The position numbers and the translations under genes are program-made. A model generated the notes under the pieces. That model had not been told where the DNA came from, ran no database searches, and was given only the letters and a program-made list of their open reading frames with translations. Shown in pieces: positions 21,906-32,200 of a stretch of 64,000 nt of DNA. The stretch's first letter is position 1, and every line of letters starts with the position of its first letter. Source of the stretch: Eudorina sp. 2006-703-Eu-15 (lineage: Eukaryota > Chlorophyta > Chlorophyceae > Chlamydomonadales > Volvocaceae); contig BDSI01000014.1 of assembly GCA_003117195.1 (NCBI GenBank), positions 372,001 to 436,000 of the forward strand, given 5' to 3'.

Positions 21906-24900
21906 TGTAGCTGCGGCTGCTGTTGCGGCTGCTGCGGCTGCTGCTGCCCTTGTTCGGTGTTGCTGGCTGCTAGGTGCTGCAGCCGGGCCTGGTAGAGTGC
22001 ACACAACGCGATGCTGACCGCGTGGGACAGACTGAGGGATTCCTGCGTAAGGGATTTGAAGGCGAGGCGGGTGGCAACGATGGGGGGCAGCTAGAGAAGT
22101 AGTTCAATGCACGAAAACCCTAGATCCACTAGATCCACTTGAATGAATCCGGACGAATCCATGAGCCGGCGAGCCCAGGGGGCGCGAGGGCTTTTGCCCC
22201 GGCGGTGCACCCCTCCGGCGAGGACCCCCAGACACACCCCGACTCTCTACCGTTGGCGGATCGCTGACCTCCATCCCTCTCAGGTCCCCCTGTCTCGCGC
22301 GCTCCCTGCGTAAGGCCGCATTTCCTTGCAACGGTCAACCACCGTATTGTACCTTCCGTGCCCTGTTGTATCACCGCAGCCCGGTGCCGCCCCCTACCCC
22401 GCGCGCAGCCCGTGTACGGCAATGTGGACAGCAGCCCGGAGGATTGGACGGCACAACATGGCACGGGTACCAACTGATACACCCGTTGGCCACCACCCAC
22501 CGACTCGAACGCACCCCGCTTCGACCCTTACCCCACCTCAGCCCGCCCCACCTACCAGGGCCCCATCCGCGACCAGCGCCACCCAGAAGACCCGTACATG
22601 GAATTGTGCTGCACCCCGTTCCCCCTTCGTCGCACTTTATGAAAAATCTACCTTTCACTTCTTCTTTCAGCCCTCTTGTTTCATTTGTTTCGGTCTTCCC
22701 CCGCCCACGCCGTTGCGCGCAAGGGGGACACCGCCCGTCCCGCCCCTCGTCTCCCACGTCACCAGTCTCTCCGTTCCCCGTCTCTCCAGCTCCCCCCGTC
22801 TCCCCAGCCCCCCCCCGTCTCCCCAGCCGCCCCCCCGTCTCCCCAGCCCCCCCGTCTCTCCAGCCCCCCCCGTCTCCCCAGGCCCCCGGGGTCACCTGCA
22901 GTCGGCCGATGGGTATCGAGCAGCAGACCTCACAGCTGTCCACCTCCTCATCTGACATGCCCAGCTCTTCGCGGCCAAACACCAGGGCCACACGGGGGGG
23001 CCGACCCATGGGTCCGGCCCCCGGCAGCTCGCGATCGCGATCACTGCCGGCGCTGGCGCTGCTCGAGTGACCCGTGGCGTCATGGGCGAGCTGGGGTGAT
23101 GTCCGCGAGGGTTCGCCGTCGCCCTGGTGTGGCCTCTGTGGCAGTGCGGCCTGAGTGTGGCCGGCGGGGATGTCGGTTACCCCCGAAGCTGCCCCGCTGG
23201 CGCCTGGCTCAGCCGGTTGTTGCAGACGCGGCCGCGGGCCCTCCTCGTCGTCCTCCGCACTGCTGCCGTCATCGGACGCCGTCTCTGGAGCCGTGGATTC
23301 GATACCCGCCGCCAGCCGTGCCTCCGCTGCCGCCGCCGCCGCGGCGGCCGCCTCCGACCAGGGCGCCGACGGGGGCCGGGGCGCGGCCGCCGCCGCCGCC
23401 GCGGCGGCGTCGCGAGACAGCAGCGGCTGCCTTATGACCCGCTGGACCGCCGCGTGGCTGGTGAGGCCGTTGATGTCCACCTGCGTGCGGTTAAGCAACG
23501 GAACGGTTGGCAACCGTTAACCGTCAACCGAGCAACCAATCAGCCGAGCTCGTACATGACCACCGAAGCGCGTCTGTCACCTCGTCGGCGACCGCCAAAA
23601 GGCTTCGCCGCCCAGCAGCCCGGCCGCAGCAGCGGCTTGACAACCTCACTCCGATTGCCTGCCCAATCGGCTGGTACGTCCTCCGAGGCCCCCGGACTCG
23701 CCCCCGGTCCATTCTCCATTCCCATTTTCTCCATCCGCATCCCCCAGTCGCCGTCGGTTCCTGCACCCGACGCGCCTTGAAGACGTGCGGCGAGCTCGCC
23801 TGGGCCCAGCGAGTGAAGGCGATGCGGACCTGGGCGGCCGGGGGTGGGCGGGGCATTGGGGTGGGCCAGTCAGGGGGGCAGCGCACTTCGTACCATTGAC
23901 AATGAGCACAGAAGAACACGGGGGAGTGAAGCTCACGGCGTGGTGAAGGAGTGGTGGTAAGGGACTGGGGAGCTCAGCGCGGCTGTCGTGGTCCTCGATA
24001 TACGGTACACACATGTATCTGGGTCGGGCGGGTTCTTTTTCTAAACTTACAGGTTATTACGGTTATTCAGTATCAACTGATGATGTTGCAGTGGGCCCCG
24101 CAGGCCATCGGTGACAGAGTATATTGGTAAGTGACTTGGGTCGGGTACGTGACTAGTAAGTGACTTGGGCCGGGTAAGTGACTTTGGTCGGGGGAGTGAC
24201 TTGGTTCGGGCGCGTCTCTTTGCTAAACACACGGGCGCACGGGCGGTGGCTGATGCGGCCACAAGAGCCCCTGCGGCGTCTCCGCCCTCCATCACCACCC
24301 CTCCCTGGCCATGGGGGCGCGCATGGTCCCGCTGCCGCCGGGAGCAGCTGTCGGCCGCAGCCAGCAATCGGTCTATGAGCCGCCCTGCGACACACAAGAC
24401 CCTTGGGTAAGAGGCCCCGGCTGCCACCCAAAGCCTTTGCCACTACCGCAACAACCCTAGGTCCCATCCCTAGAGGTACCGTACCCTCCCATTAACCCTC
24501 CCATGGCCTGCCCCCTCCTCCTGTCCATTCCCCCTCCCCTCCCCTCAGTCCCATTCCCTCGCCCTATGAGTTATGCTGGGTGTGCCCGGGTTCGTTCTGC
24601 GGGTTTGTTTATTTTTCTCAATTTAATCCCTCGCCCTCCCCTGCCCCTCCCTACCCCTCATTATGTTAATCAAGACCTACCCTACCCACCTCCTGACCCC
24701 CACCCCCGCCTCGACTCCCTTCTGCGCTGCAACCCGCAGTCGACTGGGGCACTCACATCGCAGTCGGCGGTGGCCTCCTCGATTGAGTCGTAGTGTCCTG
24801 CCCTGTACAGGATGTACTGCGCCCCCTTGCTGGCGCTCTTGGCGTGCCTGCTGCGGGGCCGACCCGTGGGACACCAAGCGGGAGAGCAGCACCGACCCGT

Positions 24901-25171
24901 GGGTCCGAGGGCGGCGAGGGTGCCGTGCAATGTGGCGGGACCGGGACCGGGGCTGGGCGTTGGGGTCGGGTTAGAGCTGTGCGGAGGTCGCCCCGGGAAG
25001 GCCGCGGCTGGCAATCACACATAAAGCCCGTCGGGCTGCGGGCCCTATACATAGGATTGCGATCCAAGTCAAGCTGCGTTTCGCCCCTCAGGACCCTCCC
25101 GTTAGGCCCCCTGTGGGCTACCCTGACATCTATTGAGGCTGCCAACGCACATGAACGGCAAACGGCGCCCG

Positions 25172-25209
<38 letters not shown>

Positions 25210-26304
25210 CAAAGGGCCCGACTCGAACACCAGTACAGACTGGCCAGCGCCAACGCCAACGACCTGCTTTCTAGCGAGTTCTTCGTGGCTGCGACATTCT
25301 AAAACCAAGTTCGCCATGTGAATTCACGCCCTTTCGATGTGCCAGCGTCCCGCCGGAGCCCTCCAAGGGGGGCACCTCGCCCGTCTACCCGCCGCGGTCC
25401 CTCGACCCCACACACCCTCCTGCTCCCGCCCGCCCTCCTCGTTATTCCGCTTGCCTACCCTCCTCCTCCCGCGGGCCCATCCTCCTACATCCGCTCTCTC
25501 GGCCACCCGCCCGCCCGCCCTCCTCCCGCCCGCCTCACCGTGTAATGTACGACTCCTGCCGCGGCATCACGATACGCAGGTCCTCGCACTCGAAGCTGCC
25601 ACACGCCCGCGCCACCGTGCCCACCGTCACGGGTTTGCGGGGCGACATGATGACCACCGTCACCCCGCCCAGCAGCGCGGGGGGGTCCAGCAGGGAGCCC
25701 TCCCAGGAGACCTGGGACTGGTTGCCCGTGATCGTCCTGGAGGGGGCGCGGGGGCAGGGGCGGGCAGCGGGGGCAAAGTGGCAAAGGCGGGGGCGGGGGC
25801 AAGGGCAGGGGGGGGCAAGGGGCCAAAGGGGCAGGGGCAGGGCCGGGGACAGGGGAGGGGACAGGGCCGGGGGCACGGGCAGGGGGAGGGGCGGGAAAAG
25901 GGACGGAAGGGTCATGGAGCGGGGACAGGGGACGGTGCGTGGGCATGAACGCTATCAGTTTTATAGGGTGGGCCGAGATAGAGGCCAGACAAGGCTATGG
26001 AACGGGGAAGGGTAGAGCGCGAAACGCAACGGCTACCAGCCCGTCAGGGCTTGCAAACGCCTACCAGCCCGTCAGGGTTGGGGTTACAAACAAAACCCAT
26101 GCCCAACCATGTGGGAACCGTACGCCAACCAGGGCAGCGCCCTCAAGGCACTGCTGCGGCCCCATAACATCCGCAGGGCCCCTCCCGCACTGCCAGGCCG
26201 CCATCTGCGCACATGGCCCACCTTACCTGACGGATGCGGCCCACCGCGCGCGCTCCTCGCTCTGGCGCTGAGCCAGATACTGCTCCTCAGTGTACACACC
26301 GTAC
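21773..26304 (-). CDS. SpoU/TrmH-family RNA 2'-O-methyltransferase, 5' end not resolved
   Basis: The family moves a methyl group from SAM to a ribose 2'-OH of tRNA or rRNA, using a trefoil-knot fold. Six exons fit in frame: 26304-26227, 25736-25539, 24847-24757, 23829-23767, 23480-22896 and 22042-21773. Motif 1 is PVTVGTVARACGSFECEDLR in exon 2, with Thr where the family usually has Asn. Exon 3 has AQYILYRAGHYDSIEEA and exon 4 has VRIAFTRWA. Exon 5 is long and low in complexity (poly-Ala, Ser, acidic) before motif 2, ALVFGREELGMSDEEV. Motif 3, SIPIGRLQ/ESLSLSHAVSIAL, spans the last junction. The tail is Gln-rich and ends ...GASMAM. The first coding exon and ATG were not found. A tRNA substrate (TrmJ-like) is possible, but the target is inferred. 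Introns hold many simple repeats. Confidence 0.82.
22771..22886. repeat. C-rich minisatellite in a methyltransferase intron
   Basis: Tandem copies of ccccgtctccccagc, about 15-17 bp each, next to the 5' splice site of the intron between exons 5 and 6. Confidence 0.85.
24060..24118 (-). mobile_element. Short LINE 3' end in a methyltransferase intron
   Basis: The minus strand reads ctgtcaccgatggcctgcgg, then GCCCACTGCAAC and ATCATC. This is the same closing layout as the LINE ends at 21300-21400 and 60421-60500. The TGTAAC hallmark is changed to TGCAAC. Confidence 0.55.
24126..24210. repeat. 18-bp minisatellite in a methyltransferase intron
   Basis: Four to five copies of a unit like agtgacttgggtcgggta, with small differences, in the intron between exons 3 and 4. 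Confidence 0.85.
25176..25208. repeat. CA dinucleotide microsatellite
   Basis: About 16 CA repeats in the intron between exons 2 and 3 of the methyltransferase gene. Confidence 0.95.
25739..25906. repeat. G-rich tract in a methyltransferase intron
   Basis: A long run built from ggggcaggg-like units, read as C-rich on the gene strand just upstream of the exon 2 acceptor at 25737-25739. It may serve as an extended pyrimidine tract. The spaced G-runs could also form G-quadruplexes. Confidence 0.8.
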
Positions 26305-27898
26305 CTTGTGGGGGGAGAGGGGGATACAGGAAATTGGTAGGGCGAAGGGGAGGGCATCGGGGGCCAGCGGGCACAGAGAAGACGAGCGAACACGTGGCTT
26401 TGTGGTGCAGCGAGTACGGAGATCTGGGATGCAGTTCGAACACGGCGCAGGCTGTGGAGCGCGAGTGCGCCGACCGGTGGTATGCTTGGCAGACACTGCC
26501 TGATTAAGACAAAGGGATACAGAGGTCCGAAGGAAGACCGCAAACGTGAACTCCCTATGGTTTTACACAATTCTGGACAGGAAAACTCAACCTGGGGCAA
26601 GAAGGGGTGCTAGCTGGAACACACCGGGCCTGCGTCAGCGCGGTTACACCGGTGGCACAACAGCACACGCGCGCAGGTTTTCGAATTGGGCGGCGCCCTC
26701 GCATCCTGCCAGAAGAGTGCAGAGTGGGCACGGTCGCATAGCACTACAATGGTGTTTAAGAAGGCCCCAGGCTCGGGGCCAAGGCTTGGGTCGCCCTGTC
26801 GCCTGTCCTATTGTTGTACGACGTCCCTGGCTGTAATGGCCGAGCAGGTAAAGCATGCGGGGTTATGACAGACCCCCGCGGATTATCCACATGTCGGTAT
26901 GGGGTAAGTCAGGACTGGGGCTAGGTGCAGCGTGACGACGATACGCACCATTTGGTTCGTCCTCTTGGGTCCGACTTGGCAACGAGTGACGACATCTGAT
27001 CATAACCATCATGTGGAACACTTCTGGCACCAGGCAGGATCGCTTTCAGTGGTGTCCTGTAAAGCTGCGCCGTTGTCAATTGCGAACCCGGCGGACAAAA
27101 CCGCGGCTGCCCAAATAATTGAAACATTCTTGTAATATAATATGTCGATAAGTCTAAACAATGCGCGATTTTATGGAGCTAAGTTTACCGTAGTTTTCTG
27201 TATGCTTTCAATGTGTGCAAGGTTAGGCACTAGACTGCGCAAATGGCAGGGCGATCACGCATAGAATGTTTTACTGAATTAATGACAAACTGCGAGCAAC
27301 GAATTGCATACAGGTTGCTCGGAGCCAATCAGAGCCGATCGTCGGCCGTCAACTATACTAACGGAAAACCGCTAACTTTCAAATGGGTTGATTAACCCTT
27401 AAATAACGGTTGAATACTTGGATTATTGGATACTGCGTCACACTGTGCAGATCTCCACTTATTTGGTTTCCAAATCCGAGCTTTTCGCCATCAAAACTCC
27501 CTTCTTGGAGCGGGCTGCCTAACAACAGCCTGTGACAGCCCGTTGCGCAGAGCCGCCTCCTGGCAGCTGAGGTCGCCCCAGCCCGCCCCAGTTGCCACCC
27601 CCGCGACAAGCCATTGACGAGGAGCTGGTGAGCACTATCCCTTCGGATTCATCCCCTCTCACAATGAACACACACAGGCCCGTGAGGCCACACTCGGCCC
27701 CTCGCATGTCACGCGCTCCTGTTCTGCCTGCTTAAAAAACACACAGGCCCGTGAGATGGGTCCCTGCCCCCAGCAAGTTCGCCCGAAGCGCGAAACATAT
27801 CTGCCTCCGAATCCCACGCGGGTGTCCTACATGCCTAAGCCGTCTCTTAAATCCGCAGCCTCTGCCTTCCTGTGGTAGCTCTTGATAGCCTCCTCTAC
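26305..27898. other. Interval without a resolved gene
   Basis: It should hold the missing 5' exon(s) of the methyltransferase gene (minus) and the 3' UTR of the exonuclease gene (minus). A minus frame near 27612 starts with ATG (MACRGGGNW...) and resembles a targeting peptide, but stops after 31 codons and could not be joined in phase. About 27115-27470 is clearly AT-richer than its surroundings. Confidence 0.5.
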
Positions 27899-29029
27899 TT
27901 AACTCTCCTCAACAACACCATCATCTACAGCATCACTGGCGACCTCCTCGGCTTCGTCTGTCGTCGCCTCCGCTGCGGTGCGCCGCCGGTGCTCCTCCAG
28001 TAGCCGCGCAGTTTCATACTCCACCATGTACGAATAATCCACATACCGGACGTACAGATCCAGTGCAGCACGCGCGTCTTCCTCGGGATCGTGCCGCCCG
28101 CCGCCGCTTATCTGAATTTGCCTCCCGTCGAGGAACTCAGCCGCAAGCCGGGCCAGCGGCTTGGCACAGCCGCCACGCCCGCGGAACTTCCCGAACGCCA
28201 TCGTATCGTACAGCCGTACGCCGTGGCGTCGTCGCAGCGTCGCGGCGGCGCGCTCGCCGACGCCCAGCGCCCGGAGGTCCTTGGTGAGGCCGTGCCCCAC
28301 CAGCACCCGGCAGGCCCCGCCGCGGAGAAGCGCCAGTACGGCAGACCGTACGGCCTCCAGGGGGGCCGCATCCGCGAGCGCGGCAAGCGGGACGCCGCCC
28401 ACGACTCGCGCGCGTGGTGGCCGCGCGGACTCGGGCAGCGCCGCGTGCATCTTGAGGGGCACGCCGCCAAATCGATCCACCAGGCAGACCCAGGTAGCGT
28501 GGCTACCGCGGGTGCCGTTGGACAGCTGCATGTGTGTGTACTCGACATCAAGAGCGAGGAGCTCCAGGCTTGAGGGTGCAGGTGACGGCGGTGAGGGTGC
28601 TGATGAGTCAGGGGAGGAGGGACCAGCGGGGTCAGGGCTGAATGCGGCGGCAGCAGGGGCTGCCGGTGTTCCAGAAGGTAAGATGGCAGCGGCGCCCAGC
28701 TGTTGTGATACACTCGTGGAGGTGTCCGGGAAAGTGTCTGAGCTGGAAGGGGTTGAGCTGTCAGAGGCTGCGGTGATCTGGGTAAGGTCCTGAGGCTGAC
28801 GCCTCAGGTGCTCTTGGACAGAGGCGCGCGGAGGCTGCTGTGCTCCCCGGCATTTTGTTAGGGAAAAAAAGAGGCACTGATGTACGTGGGAATTGCTCAC
28901 GAAGTTTGGTGTATGTGTAGGCCGACGGGTACAGGCGTTGTGCGCCACAGCAGCTGTGGTGTGGAATATGGAGGGTCGCGCGCCATTCTTGCGCATGTCA
29001 TCTACATGAGTGTGTCTCAGTGTAATCAT
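27899..29029 (-). CDS. REX4/ISG20-like DEDDh 3'-5' exonuclease
   Basis: DEDDh exonucleases remove nucleotides from RNA 3' ends using two metal ions. Exo I is LALDVEYTHM (Asp and Glu of DxE). Exo II is LVGHGLTKDLRAL with its Asp. LYDTMAFGKF follows, as in REX4 proteins. Exo III is HDPEEDARAALDLY, giving the catalytic His and Asp, so all five active-site residues are present. The catalytic domain covers about residues 165-335 of the 376-codon frame. The tail is acidic (DEAEEVASDAVDDGVVEES). The N-terminal 60 residues look unlike protein and have an intron-like pyrimidine tract near 28850-28870, so the real start may lie downstream or in another exon. The frame is secure from about 28830 to the stop. 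It lies divergently from the receptor gene at 29208. A role in rRNA or snoRNA trimming is inferred from the family. Confidence 0.8.
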   Translation of the reverse strand: MITLRHTHVDDMRKNGARPSIFHTTAAVAHNACTRRPTHTPNFVSNSHVHQCLFFSLTKCRGAQQPPRASVQEHLRRQPQDLTQITAASDSSTPSSSDTFPDTSTSVSQQLGAAAILPSGTPAAPAAAAFSPDPAGPSSPDSSAPSPPSPAPSSLELLALDVEYTHMQLSNGTRGSHATWVCLVDRFGGVPLKMHAALPESARPPRARVVGGVPLAALADAAPLEAVRSAVLALLRGGACRVLVGHGLTKDLRALGVGERAAATLRRRHGVRLYDTMAFGKFRGRGGCAKPLARLAAEFLDGRQIQISGGGRHDPEEDARAALDLYVRYVDYSYMVEYETARLLEEHRRRTAAEATTDEAEEVASDAVDDGVVEES

Positions 29030-29207
29030 AGATTCAAATTTGCATCAGGAATGTTCCACGTGCCTCGAGTAAAACAACGTAATTACTGTCATGCTGTACG
29101 GCCGCAAGGGAGGCCTTTTTACTCACTTTGTCTCGCAGTTATTTTTGTTTACCAAGCTCGGTGTTTTTTAAACGTAATTCTTCTTTGCTTTCGTAAAGTT
29201 CAACACG
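29030..29207. promoter_or_regulatory. Short, AT-richer divergent promoter interval
   Basis: Lies between the divergent exonuclease (minus) and receptor (plus) genes. It is poorer in GC than its flanks and must hold the 5' UTR and promoter of the receptor gene. No specific factor site was recognised. Confidence 0.45.
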
Positions 29208-32200
29208 ATGGCGGCGCGTCGGTGCCTGGTTTTGCTTGCATGCGCAGCCTGCCTCGTAGGAGCCTTAGGAGCACCAGTACGAAACCAAGCTGATTGCGTG
29301 AGCAACAGCCTTCTTGCCGTCACCGGAAGCGTGTATCCGACGACACACCAAATATCGAGACCAACCATCCAGGAGCGCACGACTGTAAGCCTGTACACCA
29401 TTTGCTCTGTTCATTATGTCGCTTCACGGTATGCTATGTTAAGGAGCATAAAATGTAATCATGTTGCATCCCCGTCTTCGGCCTTGCGCGCCGGCACCCG
29501 CCGCCTGATGCAGGTCACCGTTGCCCAGAATTTCGAGATTGCTTATGGCAGCACATACAAGGTATTTTCGATCAGTTGAAATTCCTTGATATCGGCGGGC
29601 TTAAGCAGGACGATTGGCTGCCTGTTGACTAATTGACTACCTCGCTAACCCCCTCCCTGTTCCCTCCATGGCTTGCCGATGACTATTCCCATGTCGGTGC
29701 CAGCGAACCGCCTCACTGGCGGCTCTGGCTAGCTTCGGACATCAGCACCAAATGTAGCATGCCAGCACAGGCCCTCCAATTCGCTTCCATAAAGCTAGTA
29801 ACCTTCCCGACAGGCACCGTCGAGGGTAGCCCCTCCGACATCCCAGCCTCCATCCCTTCCTTTCTTCCAAAGCACCGGTCATGATGGCAGAACAACCCCG
29901 CCCCCACGAGCTAGTCCCCAGGCGCCAGTCGCTGCCATCTCTGGAGTCGTGCTGGTTCCGCAACAGCCAAATCCTGCAGCTCAACCTTCCTCGCCACCGC
30001 CCCCCGCCTCGCCGCAGATTGTGAACATCACTTTTGGGTCAAAGACGGAGACGTACGTGCTGTTCCAATGCGGTACGACACAGCCGGACCTCGCGTCCAT
30101 CGGCTTGCCCGCGAGCACCAAGGTGTTTTCGGTGCCGCTCATGTCGGTATCCGCGCCCGACACCTCGCTGCTCAGCTTCATGGTGAGTGATGGCAGATGT
30201 TCGCTGACGGGGTTGGATTGAATGTCCAGTCAATACTCAAGTATGTAAGTAGTATGTAAGTGTCAACTACATAATGTTCACTATATCGTGAAAAGGTGGG
30301 CGGGGTCGATAGAGACGGCAGTAGGACGGACAAGGGAGGTACTGGCGTCAGAGAACGAAACGGTAACGGTAACAGGGAGGACGGTATCGATACAAGGAAA
30401 AACTTAAAACCCCGATTTCGGCCCGGTAGCGAGAGGGCATCCACGTACGCCGTTGTGCCTGCCTATGAGACCAGGAATGCAGGGACATGTTCGGCTGGTA
30501 GTTGGTAGTTGACCGGTTGCTGACCGTTAGGGAGTTGTGACAAACGACACTCGACGCGATGTGGGTCATCGAGTGGGTTCCCGAAATGTGGAATACGGCA
30601 TGAGAGTGATGATCAGAAGGCGGACAGGGACCTGCGTGCTGTACGGCCAAAGATGCCGTAACAACCCGGATGCTCCCTTCACAGCGTACGACGTCACGTA
30701 CAACGTATGTCATGTTTCTCGGGTCATGAAGTGAATATCATGTTCACCCCCATCAGCGAGAAAACATGAGCACAATACAATGTATGACAGTGTGTGGCAC
30801 GAGTACGACAAGTCGAAGACGCCGTGCGCGGCGCCCTTCTGCGCGCTCGCCATTCTTCGGCCGCCTTTCCACAACACACATCCACACCAACACTCCTGTG
30901 AACCGCTATCCTGCCGTTGCCGTACTGCAGAAGCTGCTGGGCGTCCAGGACCGCGTGTCGTACGTGACGTCGTACGCCGTGGATTCCTGCATGCAGCTGC
31001 TGGCCACCTCACGTGAGCCCTTTCTCCGCTTCTCTAGGGTTTAAACTGGCTGGCCAACTGAGTAGCCGCAGCCAGGCCACCGCCTCCAGCCGATGACGAT
31101 GCTCCTCCAGGGTGTTTAAAACTTCTTGCTCCAGGATGCAGAACTGCTGTCTGTGGGATTTAAAACTGCTGCCTCTAGGATATAGATCTGCTATCTGCTG
31201 TAGCTGCCCCATCCAACCGCCGGACTGGGTGTGCCTGGGGCTGTTTTCACTTCTCCAATCCATCCGCTTGGGGAACAGAATCTCCTCTCCAACGGTGACC
31301 CCTCTGACACGCGCACCTGCCGTTCCTCCCTGGTCCTCGGCCGGCCTCCCTGCCCGCTCGCCATCGACCCGTTGTTGCAGAGTGCGGCCGATCCACCGAC
31401 AGCGCCTCGTCGGCTGACGTGGCCGCCGCGGTGGACGCCTCGTTCACCTACTCGGTGAAGCCCACGAACCCGCAGGCCGTCGCGTTCTCGTGAGTGGGAT
31501 GGTCCAGTCAGCTGTGGAAGGTTCCGGGTCGGAGGTCCCGGGTCGGCCCCTGGGCTGTGGAAGGCTTTGTCGTGTATTCTCCTGCCGTCTCGTGTGTTGT
31601 TGTGTTGGATGGGGTTGGGTTGCATTTGGTGTCAGTGGTTTGGGTCGAATTGGGTTGGGTTGGTTTTTGAGTGCATCTGCTGAATCTGCGTGTACGTGGC
31701 GGTGAGGATATCACACCGTCGCACACGCAGCAAGGCATGATTCACGCATGATCAGCACGTGCGCGCGTTAGTCGTTGTCCGTTATCGATGCAAAAGGGCA
31801 AGGCTACATCTTGCGGTGGCGCCTCGGTGCAGCCTCTTCGCTACGCCTAGCTTCTTTCCCGACCCCATGGGGCGAACCTCGCGCCACCTCCCGGCCCACG
31901 CCCGGCCCCCTATGGTCTCCGCCTTCAGAGCGACGGCTGAGTACGGCCCCCTCCGTATGGCTGAGTACGTCAAGTACGTGGCCGCGTTCTTCAACAAGGA
32001 GGCGCAGGCCAACAAGCTCTTCGCCGCCATCTACACCAACTACGACGACCTCTACTCGGCCGTCCAGAACTACGTCAAGTCGAACAACGGTGAGTGGGCG
32101 CAATGGGGCGCATGGGCGGAGCTCCGTGCGGGGGGCCGCAGCTGGGAAATGTCCTTTCCTTGTCTTGGATGCACTTGGTATCTGCTAACGTGCGGTTGGC

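Noticed and set aside
22371..22895. Extension of the methyltransferase exon to 22371 as one 380-residue frame
   Set aside because: After SIPIGRLQ there is a GT donor, then a C-rich minisatellite giving Gly/Glu/Thr repeats. The expected motif 3 continuation is found at 22042.
27426..27617. Plus-strand frame near 27.5 kb with a GTGAGC donor-like end
   Set aside because: No partner exon or recognisable protein sequence. It could equally be an untranslated part of the minus genes.
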